60,000 nucleotides of DNA from contig NC_088302.1 in NCBI RefSeq assembly GCF_032854445.1, forward strand, positions 5,205,338 through 5,265,337. Direction: 5' to 3'. Of this stretch, positions 1 through 11,569 are shown piece after piece; the first letter of the stretch is position 1; every line of letters begins with the position of its first letter. A program made the translations under genes and the position numbers. The notes under the pieces are model-generated. The model had not been told where the DNA came from. It saw nothing but the letters and a program-made list of their open reading frames with translations, and did not search any database. The stretch comes from Liolophura sinensis (Eukaryota > Mollusca > Polyplacophora > Chitonida > Chitonidae).

Positions 1-1122
1 TAATCACCAAGTTCATGAGAATGATAATTTCACGTGTTGGCAAGTACAATGTGCTCTCAGTAAGTCTCAAATAGCCAAATTTATTTCACTTACAGGGAAA
101 TCCGCACAAACTTTATGCCCGTTTAAATAGAAGAACTGATCACCGATGTCGGTAAAATGTCGGCTGCTTTCGTCGGTGAGAGTAGACTACTTACATTTAA
201 TGTGATTTATGATTGGCTCAGCGAAAATTGTGTGACCTATAAAATGTTTCGTTTCACAATCCCAAATAAATGTTCACACCTCTGTGGAGTTTGTGGATGC
301 ACATGGTTTCAATAATGACTTCGAAACAGAATATCAACTGTAATTTAATGATTAATATTTTAATTAATAATATTACCATGTTAAAATCAATCAAAGTATA
401 TTGTTAAAATCAATACATATAGATGACAATTCTCTGTATGAGTTTTCTTTCAAACACAATCAAACCTGATTCTTAAAATGAAGAAAACATATAGCTTGTA
501 CATTGGGGCCCATTATCTTTACAGGGCAACGTGGATATATTTACCATGAAGTACTGCCATTGATACAAGACCTTTATGTAATCAGATTGTTAATTTAATA
601 TGTGGTTTGGGGTTCCCACACAACTATCTAGAGGGTCACGTCCCACGGATTACAGAAAAGTCGGCGAAAAGGACACACAACACAAGGATGGACAAAATGT
701 GTAAGCTTGAGGCGATAGACTGATGGGGTAAGGGTGATCAGAATTTCGATCTCCTGGCTGAAAATTCAGGAGAACGATTTTCCAATGCCTTCGTTCATCC
801 TTATGTGGATGCCTGCAGTCATGTACTTGTAGTTGTTAACATGAGGTGCTCTGCCATTTGTGCTGACTGAGAGCTCTTCAGTGTCTGGAGATAATATTGT
901 ACATCCTTCAACAGATTCTCCTATTCAAAAACTGAATTTTCACTGTATGTACATGGTTTCAACATTCATGTAAAATTTTGAGCTCATATCACATTTTGTT
1001 TCGGTTTCTGACAAAAGAGATGAGATGATCTCACTGAAGTGGGTAATCCTCAGCACTAAGGGGATTAAAGGAGGTTTTCACAAAGAACAGTTATGGTAGG
1101 AAGTCATACAAGCCATTAGGAC
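1..1122. other. Intergenic, no gene seen
   Basis: AT-rich sequence. The first 59 bases read openly on the plus strand up to a GTAAGT word, but no acceptable partner exon follows. I see no recognisable coding region, RNA gene or repeat here. Confidence 0.5.
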
Positions 1123-1324
1123 ACCTGCCTAGGATTTATTTATTTATTTGATTGGTGTTTTACACCGTACTCGAGAATATTTCACTTATACGACGGCCGC
1201 CAGCATTATGGTGGGTGGGAACCAGGCACAGCCCGGGGAAACCCACGACCATTCACAGGTTGCTGACAGACCTTCCCACGTACGACCGGAGAGGAAGCCA
1301 GCATGAGCTGGAACCTGCCTAGGA
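1123..1324 (-). mobile_element. tRNA-derived SINE, 5'-truncated, with target-site duplication
   Basis: The insert at 1135-1312 is flanked by a perfect 12-bp direct repeat, ACCTGCCTAGGA (1123-1134 and 1313-1324). On the plus strand it starts with a TTTATTTATTT run and ends at GAGCTGG, so the SINE sense strand is minus. The tRNA-like head is missing, whereas the copies at 37.3 and 58.2 kb have it. The duplication shows retroposition of a 5'-truncated copy. Confidence 0.85.
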
Positions 1325-3194
1325 GGTAAATATCCTGCCATTAATTACCTGCTGTGGTGGGTGAGGGGCAATCTGGGGACATGACAGCCAAGCTTTCTTA
1401 AGTAATGCCCTACAGGTATTATGATATACAGGTGCCATAAATACATCCAGGTGTGTTAAATCAAATACCCCCCCTCCCCCATCCCCTTTCCCTCAGTTCT
1501 TCTGGACAGAGACTCTTAACAGCTTATGTCATCTGAGACCACCTGGGGGGCTCCTTTATGCATTTTCACAAGTAACAAAGTTGGCAAACTGGTAACGTTC
1601 TTAGCATTTCCCTGCTACCAAAAATAAATGTATAAAGAAGTTCTGAGACAATTCTATCAGTTACCTCCCTTTGTACCTACAATAACTGGAGGAAGGGACA
1701 CTGAATTCCAATTTTTTTTAAACACTTTCTTTCAAACATGGATTTCAACAACTTTGATTGGAGAGAGAGAGATCCATATGTTAGTGCATATTACATTTGC
1801 GGTTTAAGTACAAATGAAACTAAAATTAAACCACCTTTACCATCAAAACTCATTGGTGCCTAGTATATGTATTTAAGTTCAAATGGCGTTCATCTCTCAA
1901 CATGTTAACATAATACTGACATAATATCAGGCCCATATCTAGAAAAACATAAAAGGTTCTGATCCCAAACTTTAATGGTGACATTGTGACTGTGCATAAA
2001 GAAATTTCAAAAATGCAACTCAGAATGATGCTTTCTATATGTACATGTAAAAGTTTTTATGTCTGTGAATGAAAGAAAATTGTATGAAAAATTCACTTTT
2101 TATCAGTGAACCCTCATATTTTTGCTTAGTTTACTTGTTAGTTGTAATACAGCTTGTTTAGTTTTGGGAGCCCAAACATGACTTTATGGCCCTGAATATA
2201 CATGTAATTTGTACCCTTTCAACATAATACTGGCTAAAAATATATTTACCAAGAAAACACAATTGTCTCTTTCAACCAACATGCGGCTTGTAAACTATCC
2301 ACAATTTTCATGATAAAGATGACATTCCATGTACATTTTACAATCAGCTGCCACAGACACAACTTTCAAAGAGCATTAATTCAGGATGGATATATGTGGA
2401 CAAAATGGAATCTCAAGCTAATGTACATGTCCGCCATAACTACTATATGGACCAGAACAGTATAAAGATACATGTAAAGGACAAAGCTGTAAGCTGTTTT
2501 TTCCACCTCGGTTGCTTGGCTAGTGACTGTGATTGCATAAAAGATGATGCCGACCTCATGTCTAGAAGGTTTGTGAGGTCATCAGTGTCAAAGGTCACGA
2601 TAAAAACAGCTCTCTGAATGACAGTGTTGTTTGTGAGAGCTAACGGCTGTAGATATAAGTGTACATGTATACCATGTGTTGGGAGCGTGTGGGATGTCAT
2701 GTGTTCTGCCCATGTGCTTCTCCACAATTGATTATTTTGCCTGGTTTGTTCTGGAAGCTGGAGGTCTCCTCTGTCAGCTGGAGAGAATCCAAACCTAGCC
2801 TCTGACAACACATCAGACTAGCACTGCAGAGCTAACTGAAGCCTTCAGCAGTGGGCTAACTTGTCTCAACCCAACAGCCTAGCTCTCTGTACACAGCCAG
2901 TTAGTCTATGGCTGACTGGCTGGCTGGCCAGGATTCAGACAGCCATGACATGCTGGCCTACTGGGGAGGGTAAGCAGGCCATGCTGGCTGAGGCTTAGCT
3001 AAGCTCAGTGAGCTGGGCATGCCGGGTTGACAGAGGCTGTGTCACAGCAAACACATACATGTATATTGTATAGGCAACAATTCTGGGGCATCAATAACTG
3101 CAATGCTATAAAAGGTGTTCACCATGCTGATCTACAATATGCGATTTAGCAATCAAAATTATACATTTACCTAACAGTCATTCCACACATATAA
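1325..3194. other. Intergenic, no gene seen
   Basis: Overlapping open frames on both strands at 2396-2811 have no recognisable domain and no splice context, so they are not called. Around 2890-2930 there is low-complexity GCTGGCTGGC sequence. Confidence 0.5.
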
Positions 3195-4880
3195 AACGTA
3201 TCATTAAGTATAGAAAACTGAGCTTCCTTAAACAGAAGGGCTGATCAGAAAACTGGGCTTCCTAATACAGAGGTGCTGATTTGAAAACTGGGCATCCTAA
3301 TAAGAGGGGCTGATCAGAAAACTGGGCTCCCTAATACAGAGGTGCTGATCTGAAAACTGGGCTTCCTAATACAGAGGTGCTGATCTGAAAACTGGGCTTC
3401 CTAATTCTGAAGGGCTGATCTGAAAACCAGGCTTCCTTACAGAGAAGTGCTGATCTGAAAACTGGGCATCCTAATAAGAAGGGCTGATCTGAAAACCAGG
3501 CTTCCTAACAAGAAGGGCTGATCAGACAACTGGGCTTTCTAATACAGAGGTGCTGATCTAAAAACTGGGCTTCCTAATACAGAGGTGCTGATCTGAAAAC
3601 TGGGCTTCCTAATACAGAGGTGCTGATCTGAAAACTGTGTTTCCTAATACAGAGGTGCTGATCTGAAAACTGAGCTTCCTAATACAGAGGTGCTGATCTG
3701 AAAACCAGGCTTCCTGATACAGATGGACGTATTTGAAAACTGAGTTTCCTAATACAGAAGTGCTTATATGAAAACTGAGGTTTCCAATACAGAAGGGCTG
3801 GCCTCACTTTCATGAAGTTCACTTAACCAAGCAAGTCCTTAACTACCATTGCAATGTATGAAGTAAAAATATAAAGTGCACTTTGCTAAGGGCAACTTAA
3901 TGCTTAGTAAGCTTCATGAAACCGGTCTCTGATCTGAAAACTGCGCTTCTCAATACAGAAGTGCTGATTTGAAAACCCGGCTTCCTAATACTGAAGTATA
4001 GATCTGAAAACTGGGCTTCCCAACACAGATGGGTGTATCTGAAAACCAGGCTTCCTAATACCGAAGTATTGATCTGAAAACTGGGCTTCCTAATACAGAA
4101 GTGCTGATCTGAAAACTGCGCTTCCTAATACAAAAGGACTGATTAGAAAACTGGGCTTCCTAATACAAAAGGACTGATATGAAAACTGGGCTTCCTAAAA
4201 CTGAAGTGCTGGTCAGAAAACTGGGCTTCCTAATAAAAAAATGCTTTATATGTGAAAACTGGGCCCCCTAATACAGAAGTGCTAATCCGAAAACCAGGCT
4301 TCCTAATACAGAGGTGCTGATCTGAAAACCGGGCTTCTTTTACATGTAAAGTGCTGATCTGAAAACCAGGCTTCTTAATACAAACGGACTGATCTGAAAA
4401 CCAGGCTTCCTAATACACAAGGGCTGATTTGAAAACTGGGCTACCTAACACATGTAAAGAATTGCTAATCTAAAAACCAAGGTTTCTAACACAAAATTGC
4501 TAATCTGAAAGCCAGCCTTCCTAATACAGAATCGCTGATCTGAAAATTAGGCTTCATCATACAGAAGGTCTGGGCTTCCTAATACAGATGGACATATCTG
4601 AAAACTGGGCTTCCTAATACGGGAGTGCTAATACTTTGAAATTTGGGCCTCCTCATGCTTTCTGAAAACTGGGCTTCCAAATGCAGAAGTGCTAATCTGA
4701 AAACTGGGCCACCTATTACAGAAGTTCTTATGAAAACTAGGCTTCCTAATACAGAAGTGTTATTTCAAAAGTGGTGCTGATCTGAAAGTTGAAATTCCAA
4801 TGTTAATCTGAAAACTGGGCTCCCTGATACACAGGTGTTGTTAATATGAAATCTGTGAAATTTCTAATACACATGTATAG
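3195..4880. repeat. 35-bp minisatellite, about 45 diverged copies
   Basis: The unit has a core AAAACTGGGCTTCCTAATAC followed by AGAGGTGCTGATCTG and period 35. Copies vary by substitutions and small indels, and decay is greater towards 4.9 kb. The array is interrupted once, at 3800-3930, by a MITE-like element. No long open frame runs through it. Confidence 0.92.
3800..3930. mobile_element. MITE-like element inside the 35-bp array
   Basis: About 130 bp break the 35-bp periodicity. The ends are inverted copies around TTTCATGAAG (left, near 3808) and CTTCATGAAA (right, near 3912), with further imperfect inverted matches inward. There is no coding capacity. This fits a small non-autonomous DNA element inserted into the array. 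Confidence 0.6.
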
Positions 4881-5749
4881 TGTTAATCTGGAAACAATCC
4901 AGAAGTTGTGTCAACCTTTAAGTGGGTTTGAACATTCCTATCACCCAGCTGTGGCTTTGTAAGGCAGGAGTGGTGCTAATTTCACACTTGGGATTTTCCC
5001 ACTAAACCAGTTGTTTGACTGAAACTGGAATAATTGAAAGCATTATTACAGATAGCGATATACATATATATCATGTATTTTCAAAACTTGACATCAATGT
5101 ACAGTTACATGTAAATGTATGAAGCAGACATACATGTATGGCGTGCTGACAGAGAATGATACTTTCATTTTCATTTATGAATGTACATCTATCAGGCCAT
5201 CAACACAGACATAATCCAGATCATTACATAACCATCCTGGTCACGGAAACGATTAGGCAAAACTTAATTGGAAATACCAACAGGTAAAACCACAATAGTG
5301 ACCTACATTATACTGAGCCGCACAGGCAGGGTAAGTTGTACGTAGCTATACATACATGTATGTAATAAATGAGGCCATGAGCTACCTGCTGTACAGCGGC
5401 CTTAGCTGTGAACAGAGAGAATGGTGCCGTGGTGAGGCTTTATAATAACATCATACCAACATAATCATCACAATTCCATTCTACAAAGCAGTTTTGTAAT
5501 GTCAAGGTTGTCACGCATCATGATGAGGATCACAGTTTATCATCAAAATGAGGTTGTATTTATGAATATAATTCAGGGCACAAATGCATCAGACAAAACT
5601 TTTGGGATTTCACTTCATCACAACAGTAAAAAGTTATTCATGACATATTTGTCACGTCTTGTTTGCAAATTTTACACCAACCACTGAACAATGGACATGT
5701 ACATGTATGTAAGCCAAAACGGGTACAAGTTGCTTCAGTAATACAAGGG
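4881..5749. other. Intergenic, no gene seen
   Basis: AT-rich sequence with scattered TACATGTA words. The short plus-strand frame at 5499-5687 has no recognisable feature. Confidence 0.5.
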
Positions 5750-5886
5750 AAGGTCTCCCAGCAACCTGTGGATGGTCGTGGCTTACCCCTCGGCTCTGCC
5801 CGGTTTCCTTCCACCACAATGCTGGCCACTGTCGTATAAGCAGTGCATTCTGGAGTTTGGTATAAAACACCCATCAAATAAAAAAG
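5750..5886 (+). mobile_element. SINE fragment, same family as 1.1 kb, sense orientation
   Basis: Reads GGGAAGGTCTCCCAGCAACC through CCGGTTTCCTTCCACCAC to a diverged A-rich end near CATCAAATAAA. It lacks the tRNA-like head. The two overlapping minus-strand frames at 5638-5877 are shadows of this element. Confidence 0.8.
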
Positions 5887-5914
5887 TAAATATAAGCTGC
5901 TTCATGTATAGTAT

Positions 5915-6290
5915 GCCATGTTGATACTGGTAGGTGTAAATGTACATGTATGCCAGCCTATGCTGATACTGCTAGGTGTACATGTACATGTATGCCAGCC
6001 TATGCTGATACTGCTAGGTGTACATGTACATGTATGCCAGCCTATGCTGATACTGCTACGTGTACATGTACATGTATGCCAGCCTATGCTGATACTGGTA
6101 GGTGTAAATGTACATGTATGCCAGCCTATGCTGATACTGCTAGGTGTACATGTACATGTATGCCAGCCTATGCTGATACTGCTAGGTGTACATGTACATG
6201 TATGCCAGCCTATGCTGATACTGCTAGGTGTACATGTACATGTATGCCAGCCTATGCTGATACTGCTACGTGTACGTACATGTATGCCAG
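5915..6290. repeat. 42-bp minisatellite, about 9 copies
   Basis: The period is exactly 42 (for example 5961 to 6003). The unit combines TGCTGATACTGCTAGGTG with TACATGTACATGTATGCC. Because 42 is a multiple of three, several frames stay open on both strands; these are artefacts. It passes without a gap into a related 30-bp array that lacks the GGTGTACATGTA segment. Confidence 0.95.
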
Positions 6291-7110
6291 CCAATGTTGA
6301 TACTGCTACATGTATGCCAGACCATGTTTGATACTGCTACATGTATGCCAGCCCATGTTTGATACTGCTACATGTATGCCAGACCATATTGATACTGCTA
6401 CATGTATGCCAGCCAATGTTGATGCTGCTACATGTAGGCCAGACCATAATGATACTGCTACATGTATGCCAGACCATATTGATACTGCTACATGTATGCC
6501 AGCCAATGTTGATGCTGCTACATGTATGCCAGGCCATGCTGATACTGCTACATGTATGCCAGCCAATGTTGATGCTGCTACATGTATGCCAGCCAATGTT
6601 GATACTGCTACATGTATGCCAGCCAATGTTGATACTGCTACATGTATGCCAGCCAATGTTGATGCTGCTACATGTATGCCAGGCCATGCTGATGCTGCTA
6701 CATGTATGCCAGACCATATTGATACTGCTACATGTATGCCAGCCAATGTTGATGCTGCTACATGTATGCCAGGCCATGCTGATACTGCTACATGTATGCC
6801 AGCCAATGTTGATGCTGCTACATGTATGCCAGCCAATGTTGATACTGCTACATGTATGCCAGCCAATGTTGATACTGCTACATGTATGCCAGCCAATGTT
6901 GATGCTGCTACATGTATGCCAGGCCATGCTGATACTGCTACATGTAGGCCAGACCATAATGATACTGCTACATGTAGGCCAGGCCATGCTGATACTCCTA
7001 CATGTGTGCCAGACCATGCTGATACTGCTACATGTATGCCAGACCATGCTGATACTGCCACATGTAGGCCAGGCCATGCTGATACTCCTACATGTGTGCC
7101 AACCCTGCTA
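6283..7110. repeat. 30-bp minisatellite with a 240-bp higher-order repeat
   Basis: The unit is GATACTGCTACATGTATGCC plus a variable ten bases (AGCCAATGTT, AGGCCATGCT, AGACCATATT and others), about 27 copies. The order of variants over eight units at 6471-6710 is repeated at 6711-6950, so a 240-bp block was duplicated. All long open frames here come from the period being a multiple of three. Confidence 0.95.
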
Positions 7111-7929
7111 CACGTTGCATGTTAAAAGAAAAGACACTAGAAGCTGAACCCTGTTTTGCCCCTTAACCACATGACAGCAGGGTACAAGTGACACAACATC
7201 CTCCTTCCAGTTGCACTAAAATCGTGTATCCTATGGTCTTGTATTAAAGGTTGATTTATAAATAGAGCTACCAAGCAGGTCAGGAAAAATATCTGTCTCT
7301 ATTTAAGTCTGTTTCTAACCCTCTTCCCAAATAACTCAAGTTATGTTATTTATTACCTTTTCTGAGAATACTACTACATTTATGAGAGCCAATATTAACA
7401 ATGCTACACATATACCAGGCAATGTCAAAGGACACATGAAAAGGAATACTCATTCGAATATTATCCTCATACCCTGCCAATTCACAAACCCTCTCCACCA
7501 CCACCAGAGTTGTTTTCGACAGCTACTGAATTTCCAGACTGACCACTGGGTCCTTAAAAAGACTGTTTACCTCTTTCATTCATAAACTTGCTGTTATTGT
7601 ATTAGTGAAAAAGTTGTGAGTATGGTGTTATTGAAACTCTAGAACTGCCTGAAGTGCACACAACCGGTCTTCAGCTTGTTTCAGTGCAGAGCAGTTTATG
7701 ACAAGACAATGTTTGTAACATGGCCTGTCATCAGTCTGTTCAGCAATATATCAACGCTGGCATATTAAGATACATGGACAGTTACAATTTGATGCAAATT
7801 ACAAATTTTTAGCTCTCATAACTTCAAAACATTCGAATTAGTCTTTGGTTATAGCTCCAAAAGTTCCAAACACACACAAAAAATAAAAGCAGATTCTGAA
7901 TCATCGGTCTGACATACATCAAAGTCATA
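7111..7929. other. Intergenic or 3' flank of the gene at 7.9-9.5 kb
   Basis: AT-rich. No coding exon is supported. It may hold the 3' UTR of the minus-strand gene that ends at 7930. Confidence 0.4.
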
Positions 7930-8133
7930 TTAAAATTCAAACCTTTTTATGACATCATAAATTCCACCAATGACAAGCTTAGAACTTAAGTTTTTAACAT
8001 ATGTCAATGTCTTTTCAAACTCTTTGTATCTAGTATTGCTTTCAGTTTGAAATCCTAATAACAGATAATAACCTTTCCGAACAGCGATAATTCTTCTAGA
8101 TGTATAAAGCACATCACTTTGTGGCTTGTTATG
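7930..8133 (-). CDS. Unrecognised gene, terminal exon 4
   Basis: Starts after TTTAG and ends at TAA, 67 codons. It contains SRRIIAVRKGYYLLLGFQTE and ends VIKRFEF. The pyrimidine tract before the acceptor is weak, but the length and composition exceed what is expected by chance in this AT-rich stretch. Confidence 0.42.
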   Translation of the reverse strand, partial: HNKPQSDVLYTSRRIIAVRKGYYLLLGFQTESNTRYKEFEKTLTYVKNLSSKLVIGGIYDVIKRFEF

Positions 8134-9487
8134 CTAAACTTGCTAATATCCATTACACTTTCTGTATGTTGTAAGACTCTACATGTATATAAATGATACT
8201 GCAGTTTGTAGTTGTGGTCCACTAGGTACTAGGGCATGAAAATGATGTATGTGCAAATTTGAGTGACCAATAACGTTCTGTTTCTTATGATTTTTTTTTA
8301 ATTTCACTTTCAGAATTATTTGCAATGTATCCAAGATAATTCATTTTTAACATTAAAAACATGTAAACAAGCTGAGCTGAAATGAATATCTGTATGTCTG
8401 ATTTTCTTAATCAATAATTACCCCCCACCCTTCCCCATCACAACCCACCACCCCTTTAAAAAAAAAATTACATGTACAACATAAAAATTACTGCTTGCAA
8501 TACACTACAAACTAACCACTGAACTATTAGTGTCATAGAAAAACAAAAACACTTTACATTCAACAAATAATTAAAAAATTAGTGCTTCAAAGCATCATTC
8601 TGCTATATGCAAAAGAAATATCTCAGAAAGGTAAAAGTTGTTTAACAATCATATTGTACCTAGATAATACATGTAAACTCCTTACTCACATCATGAAATT
8701 TATTTATGTATGCTACTGTGGATATGTCACGCAAGTGGTAGTCACTGTAGTGTTTTTGGAGTTCCAGTCTGCTTGCTACAGCTGGGCTAATTACCTGTAT
8801 GTGCATGTATAACATGGGAATAAAAATTGAAGTTATCTTAAGTAAGATATTTACATACATGGGGTAGGAAGTGGAGTCAAGGTAGGGGTCACGGGAGAAT
8901 GGTGAGAGCCCTAAAGCACAGAAGATTGTGAAAGAAGTCCATGATCTGAGATGTTTCATGACACAATGTCCGTTTTTCTTGCACTGAAATGAGGCTGGCA
9001 AATCGTGAAGTGGCCAGATTTCGTGCAGTTTTATTATTGTATGGAAATTATGAATGAAAAGACGACATATGTACCAGTAAAAAATTAAGCAAACTTGTTG
9101 TGGTCTGGACAAAACAGCTTAACCCCGACTACAACTAACAAGTAAGTACATCCTCTGTACTAAATTTGTACTACGACAACGACTGAACAAGCTGTCTGAA
9201 AAACAGGATGTGTTTATTATTTATCACACAATATAAACTTGTCCTGGTATTCTCACCTGTATACGGGTTTGTTCTTCTCTGTTTATGCACCCCGTCGATA
9301 GATTTCTAGTTGACAGGTGTATAAGGAGTAAAAACGGCAACAACTCTCTTACGCCAACTTCGCGCCGGAAGGTACACAAAATTAGAATATGGCGGCCAGT
9401 GTGTTTCGTGTCAAAGGTCGAATGACGTTTCATCACAAGCCCCGCCCCTACCCTGCATAATCTTTCGTCTAGCAGGCAGCATGGCAA
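7930..9487 (-). CDS. Unrecognised small gene, four predicted exons
   Basis: I do not recognise this protein. Four exons on the minus strand join in one frame: 9257 and upward (ends at donor GTGAGA), 8855-8983, 8690-8794 and 7930-8133. Every junction is phase 0 and no stop interrupts. From the first exon-2 ATG (8959) it encodes 137 residues; the frame is also open in exon 1 back to an ATG at 9487, which would give 222. Exon 1 overlaps promoter-like motifs, so it may be 5' UTR. The exon-2 start region reads MKHLRSWTSFTIFCALGLSP, which could be a weak signal or membrane segment. The C-terminal half is mixed hydrophobic and charged (AVRKGYYLLLGF, LVIGGIYDVIKRFEF). It is head-to-head with HMGB. 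The exon-2 donor (GTAAAT) and exon-4 acceptor are weak, so the model is provisional. Confidence 0.42.
8690..8794 (-). CDS. Unrecognised gene, exon 3
   Basis: 105 nt, phase 0 at both ends, between acceptor CATACAG and a strong donor GTGAGT. It encodes 35 residues including LELQKHYSDYHLRD. Confidence 0.45.
8855..8983 (-). CDS. Unrecognised gene, exon 2 with candidate start codon
   Basis: Acceptor CTCATTTCAG is good; donor GTAAAT is weak. An ATG at 8959-8957 begins MKHLRSW. Upstream of it the frame stays open (CKKNGHCV) and would join exon 1 in phase. Confidence 0.42.
9257..9487 (-). other. Unrecognised gene, exon 1 (5' UTR or N-terminal coding)
   Basis: Ends at donor CAG|GTGAGA (9257/9256). 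The minus-strand frame is open from an ATG at 9487 to the donor, but it runs through YY1-, ETS- and GC-box-like words typical of promoters. The true transcript start is probably within it and translation probably begins later. Confidence 0.4.
9362..9450 (-). promoter_or_regulatory. TATA-less promoter motif cluster
   Basis: Contains an ETS core CCGGAAG (9365-9371), a YY1-type AATATGGCGGC (9386-9396), a TGACGT half-CRE near 9423 and a GC box CCCCGCCCC (9440-9448). This mix is typical of housekeeping promoters in animals. The good donor just to the left on the minus strand suggests it drives the gene running left. Confidence 0.55.
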
Positions 9488-9499
9488 TGTTTCTGGTTT

Positions 9500-10007
9500 G
9501 ATGGGGTCGACTCAGTATTTCTGAACTGTGTAAAGGGGGAAGTAAATGCTACACACGGCTTCAAACATGATCCTGATGACTTGTACTGGCTACCACACGA
9601 AAAAGCTTTTGTAGTTGAACATGTACTTCTAATATAAGCAGTGTTTATTTTGAATTTTTGTCAAGTCGTGTTATGGGAACACGTGTGTGAAACTGACAAT
9701 GGATTGAGGATATCATAGTTTCATTTCGAGATTTTAAGTATTTGATCTAAATAAGGTCTATATACCAAAATGTTTATAAAATATATAAAGAACCATGTGC
9801 CACTGGACAAATATGGAAAAAAGTTTATTTTTTGTTTTCATTTTTTGCTGTTTAAATGACATATAATATAAAATTTTTAGGCCTTATACCAATGAGATAT
9901 ACATTTTGTTTTCTTTGAGTCTGACACTCTGCCGCCGACAACACTTTCACATGTCTCGCCCCGATGTTCCTAATCTCGATGAAGGTGTCGGATTCCCGCG
10001 ACGCCTA
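9500..10007. other. Spacer between two divergent promoters
   Basis: AT-rich from 9.6 to 9.9 kb, then CpG-richer from about 9.92 kb towards the HMGB promoter. No coding exon seen. Confidence 0.5.
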
Positions 10008-10190
10008 GTCACATGACCAGTATTACAACAATGTATTGGATGGCTGTTTGGAATTTGATTTCCTGCATGACGTCAACTCTGTTCTTCTCATCGATTGGCT
10101 AGTTAGTGCGGTTAATCTGAAATCAACCAATGGCTGAACGTGTGTTGCCGACAATCGTCTTGTATATGCTGAGTGGCGTGGGTTAGCTTG
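10008..10190 (+). promoter_or_regulatory. HMGB promoter: palindromic E-box, CRE, CCAAT boxes
   Basis: Contains the palindrome GTCACATGAC (10008-10017), an inverted CCAAT (ATTGG, 10035-10039), a perfect CRE TGACGTCA (10068-10075), another ATTGG (10094-10098), CCAAT (10127-10131) and a TATAT word (10163-10167). The last is about 30 bp before the likely transcript start, and a 5' splice site follows at 10223. Factor identities are inferred from consensus only. Confidence 0.65.
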
Positions 10191-10191
10191 A

Positions 10192-10222
10192 GCACTACAT
10201 CGACCTACAGCTTATACACACG
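10192..10222 (+). other. HMGB non-coding exon 1 (approximate start)
   Basis: It ends at a strong donor CACACG|GTAAGTG. The 5' end is estimated from the TATA-like word and is uncertain. A short non-coding first exon followed by a 1.3-kb intron is common in animal HMGB genes. Confidence 0.6.
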
Positions 10223-11569
10223 GTAAGTGAAAAGACTTTTCCTTAATTTTCTTATGGCCGAGAATTGGTCAAAATATTTTTTTGCAAGAGGGAACGATCT
10301 GTTCAGGGACTTGCAGCACTTTTTGGCGCTTCTGAGTTCAAGAAAAGGGATGCTATTTTAAAAATCTTGTACTGGGTAAGCCCGCGCACCTGCCCTATGT
10401 ACGCCATGTCTGCCTTGTTCAAATGGGTTAGGGGTATGGGTTCCGGCAAGGACTAGGAAAAATACGATTTTCGCCCTTATGATTGCTTAACAAATGTTAC
10501 TTAGACCTCGAGTGTATAGTGTAGATCGGTACCTGTCGTACGATTTATTTTGGCTGTGATTGTCGACGTTGATCTCGAGAGCGGCATGGTTTTTCGAGCG
10601 ACGGTCTTTGTTGTAGAAGTCTAATCTACGCCATTTACAGAAGCCATTTAGCATGGAGCAGCATAGGCCTCAGCGTTATCCCAGTATTTCAGGCCTTATA
10701 CCATACACCATGAAAGCATAGGTGCTAGCATAGTAAAGTAAAAACATTGTAACATCTTAAGATTATAAAATTGTTTCCACATTGAAACTTGATGTGGTGA
10801 ATTTTAAAGGGAGTTTCATTCATGAGAATGGAATTTGAGCTGGGGAAGGTGAAATTTGGGGTCGTTGTTTGTCGACGGCCTTAGAAATGGCGGCCCCGTC
10901 TGTTCACTATGGTAAAGCTGCATACCCAATACTGAATGTATGGGTATATAGAGTCCCGTGTTAAACCACCATGTATTATTGGTACAACAAGGAATTGTTT
11001 TCAAACATTATTTTTTGTGATCGCACACGCTTTTGAAGGTTTTCAGTAATGCAGATGACTGGTTTTAACCAGATTTTCGCTAATGGCGGTCAACCTTGGA
11101 AGAAATCAGAATTTTCCGCAAAATTTCGCGATCCTTTGACAAGAGTACGACATCACATGTTATATCGCCATCAACATAGTAACACGCAATGTGCTACTAG
11201 AAAGATGTTACAATTTTGATTTGTAATTTTATAATCTTTATGTTGTGAATTTTGTTGTTTATGTGGAATCTCTACTCAAGGTCATTTGTCTGCTTTTTTA
11301 GTTATCTTTGGCGACAAGTTTTTGCCATTGTTTGTAGGGTGCTGTCTGGAAGTCTGTGGTGTACTGTGTTGCTGACTTCGGTTTACATCAACATATGTAT
11401 TGTGAAAACTGTGACTATAGCATTGTGAAGTCATTAAAAATGAGCATATTTTTTATTTCTTTTTTCCCCACATAGATTTTGTAGGTTTTGTAACATGGTC
11501 TTGTTCTATTTCCTAATCGTTACTTCTGATTTTAAATCTTCTTTTTTTTTGGCCATTTTATTTTTGTAG
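10223..11569 (+). other. HMGB intron 1
   Basis: A GT-AG intron in the 5' UTR, ending TTTTTGTAG at 11569. The first few hundred bases are moderately CpG-rich, as expected near an active promoter. The short frames at 10265-10456 and 10816-11004 have no support. Confidence 0.6.

Noticed and set aside
1-180. Possible 3' end of a plus-strand gene (KFMRMIISRVGKYNVLS then GTAAGT)
   Set aside because: The only in-phase acceptor would give a 36-nt intron, too short for an animal spliceosome, and no family is recognised. The neighbouring window would settle it.
2396-2811. Overlapping open frames of 73 and 122 codons
   Set aside because: No recognisable domain, no splice words, and two strands open over the same bases.
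5902-7147. Long open frames on both strands with 10-residue Cys repeats
   Set aside because: The DNA periods of 42 and 30 are multiples of three, so several frames stay open at once on both strands. No single frame is favoured and no start, splice or domain evidence exists.
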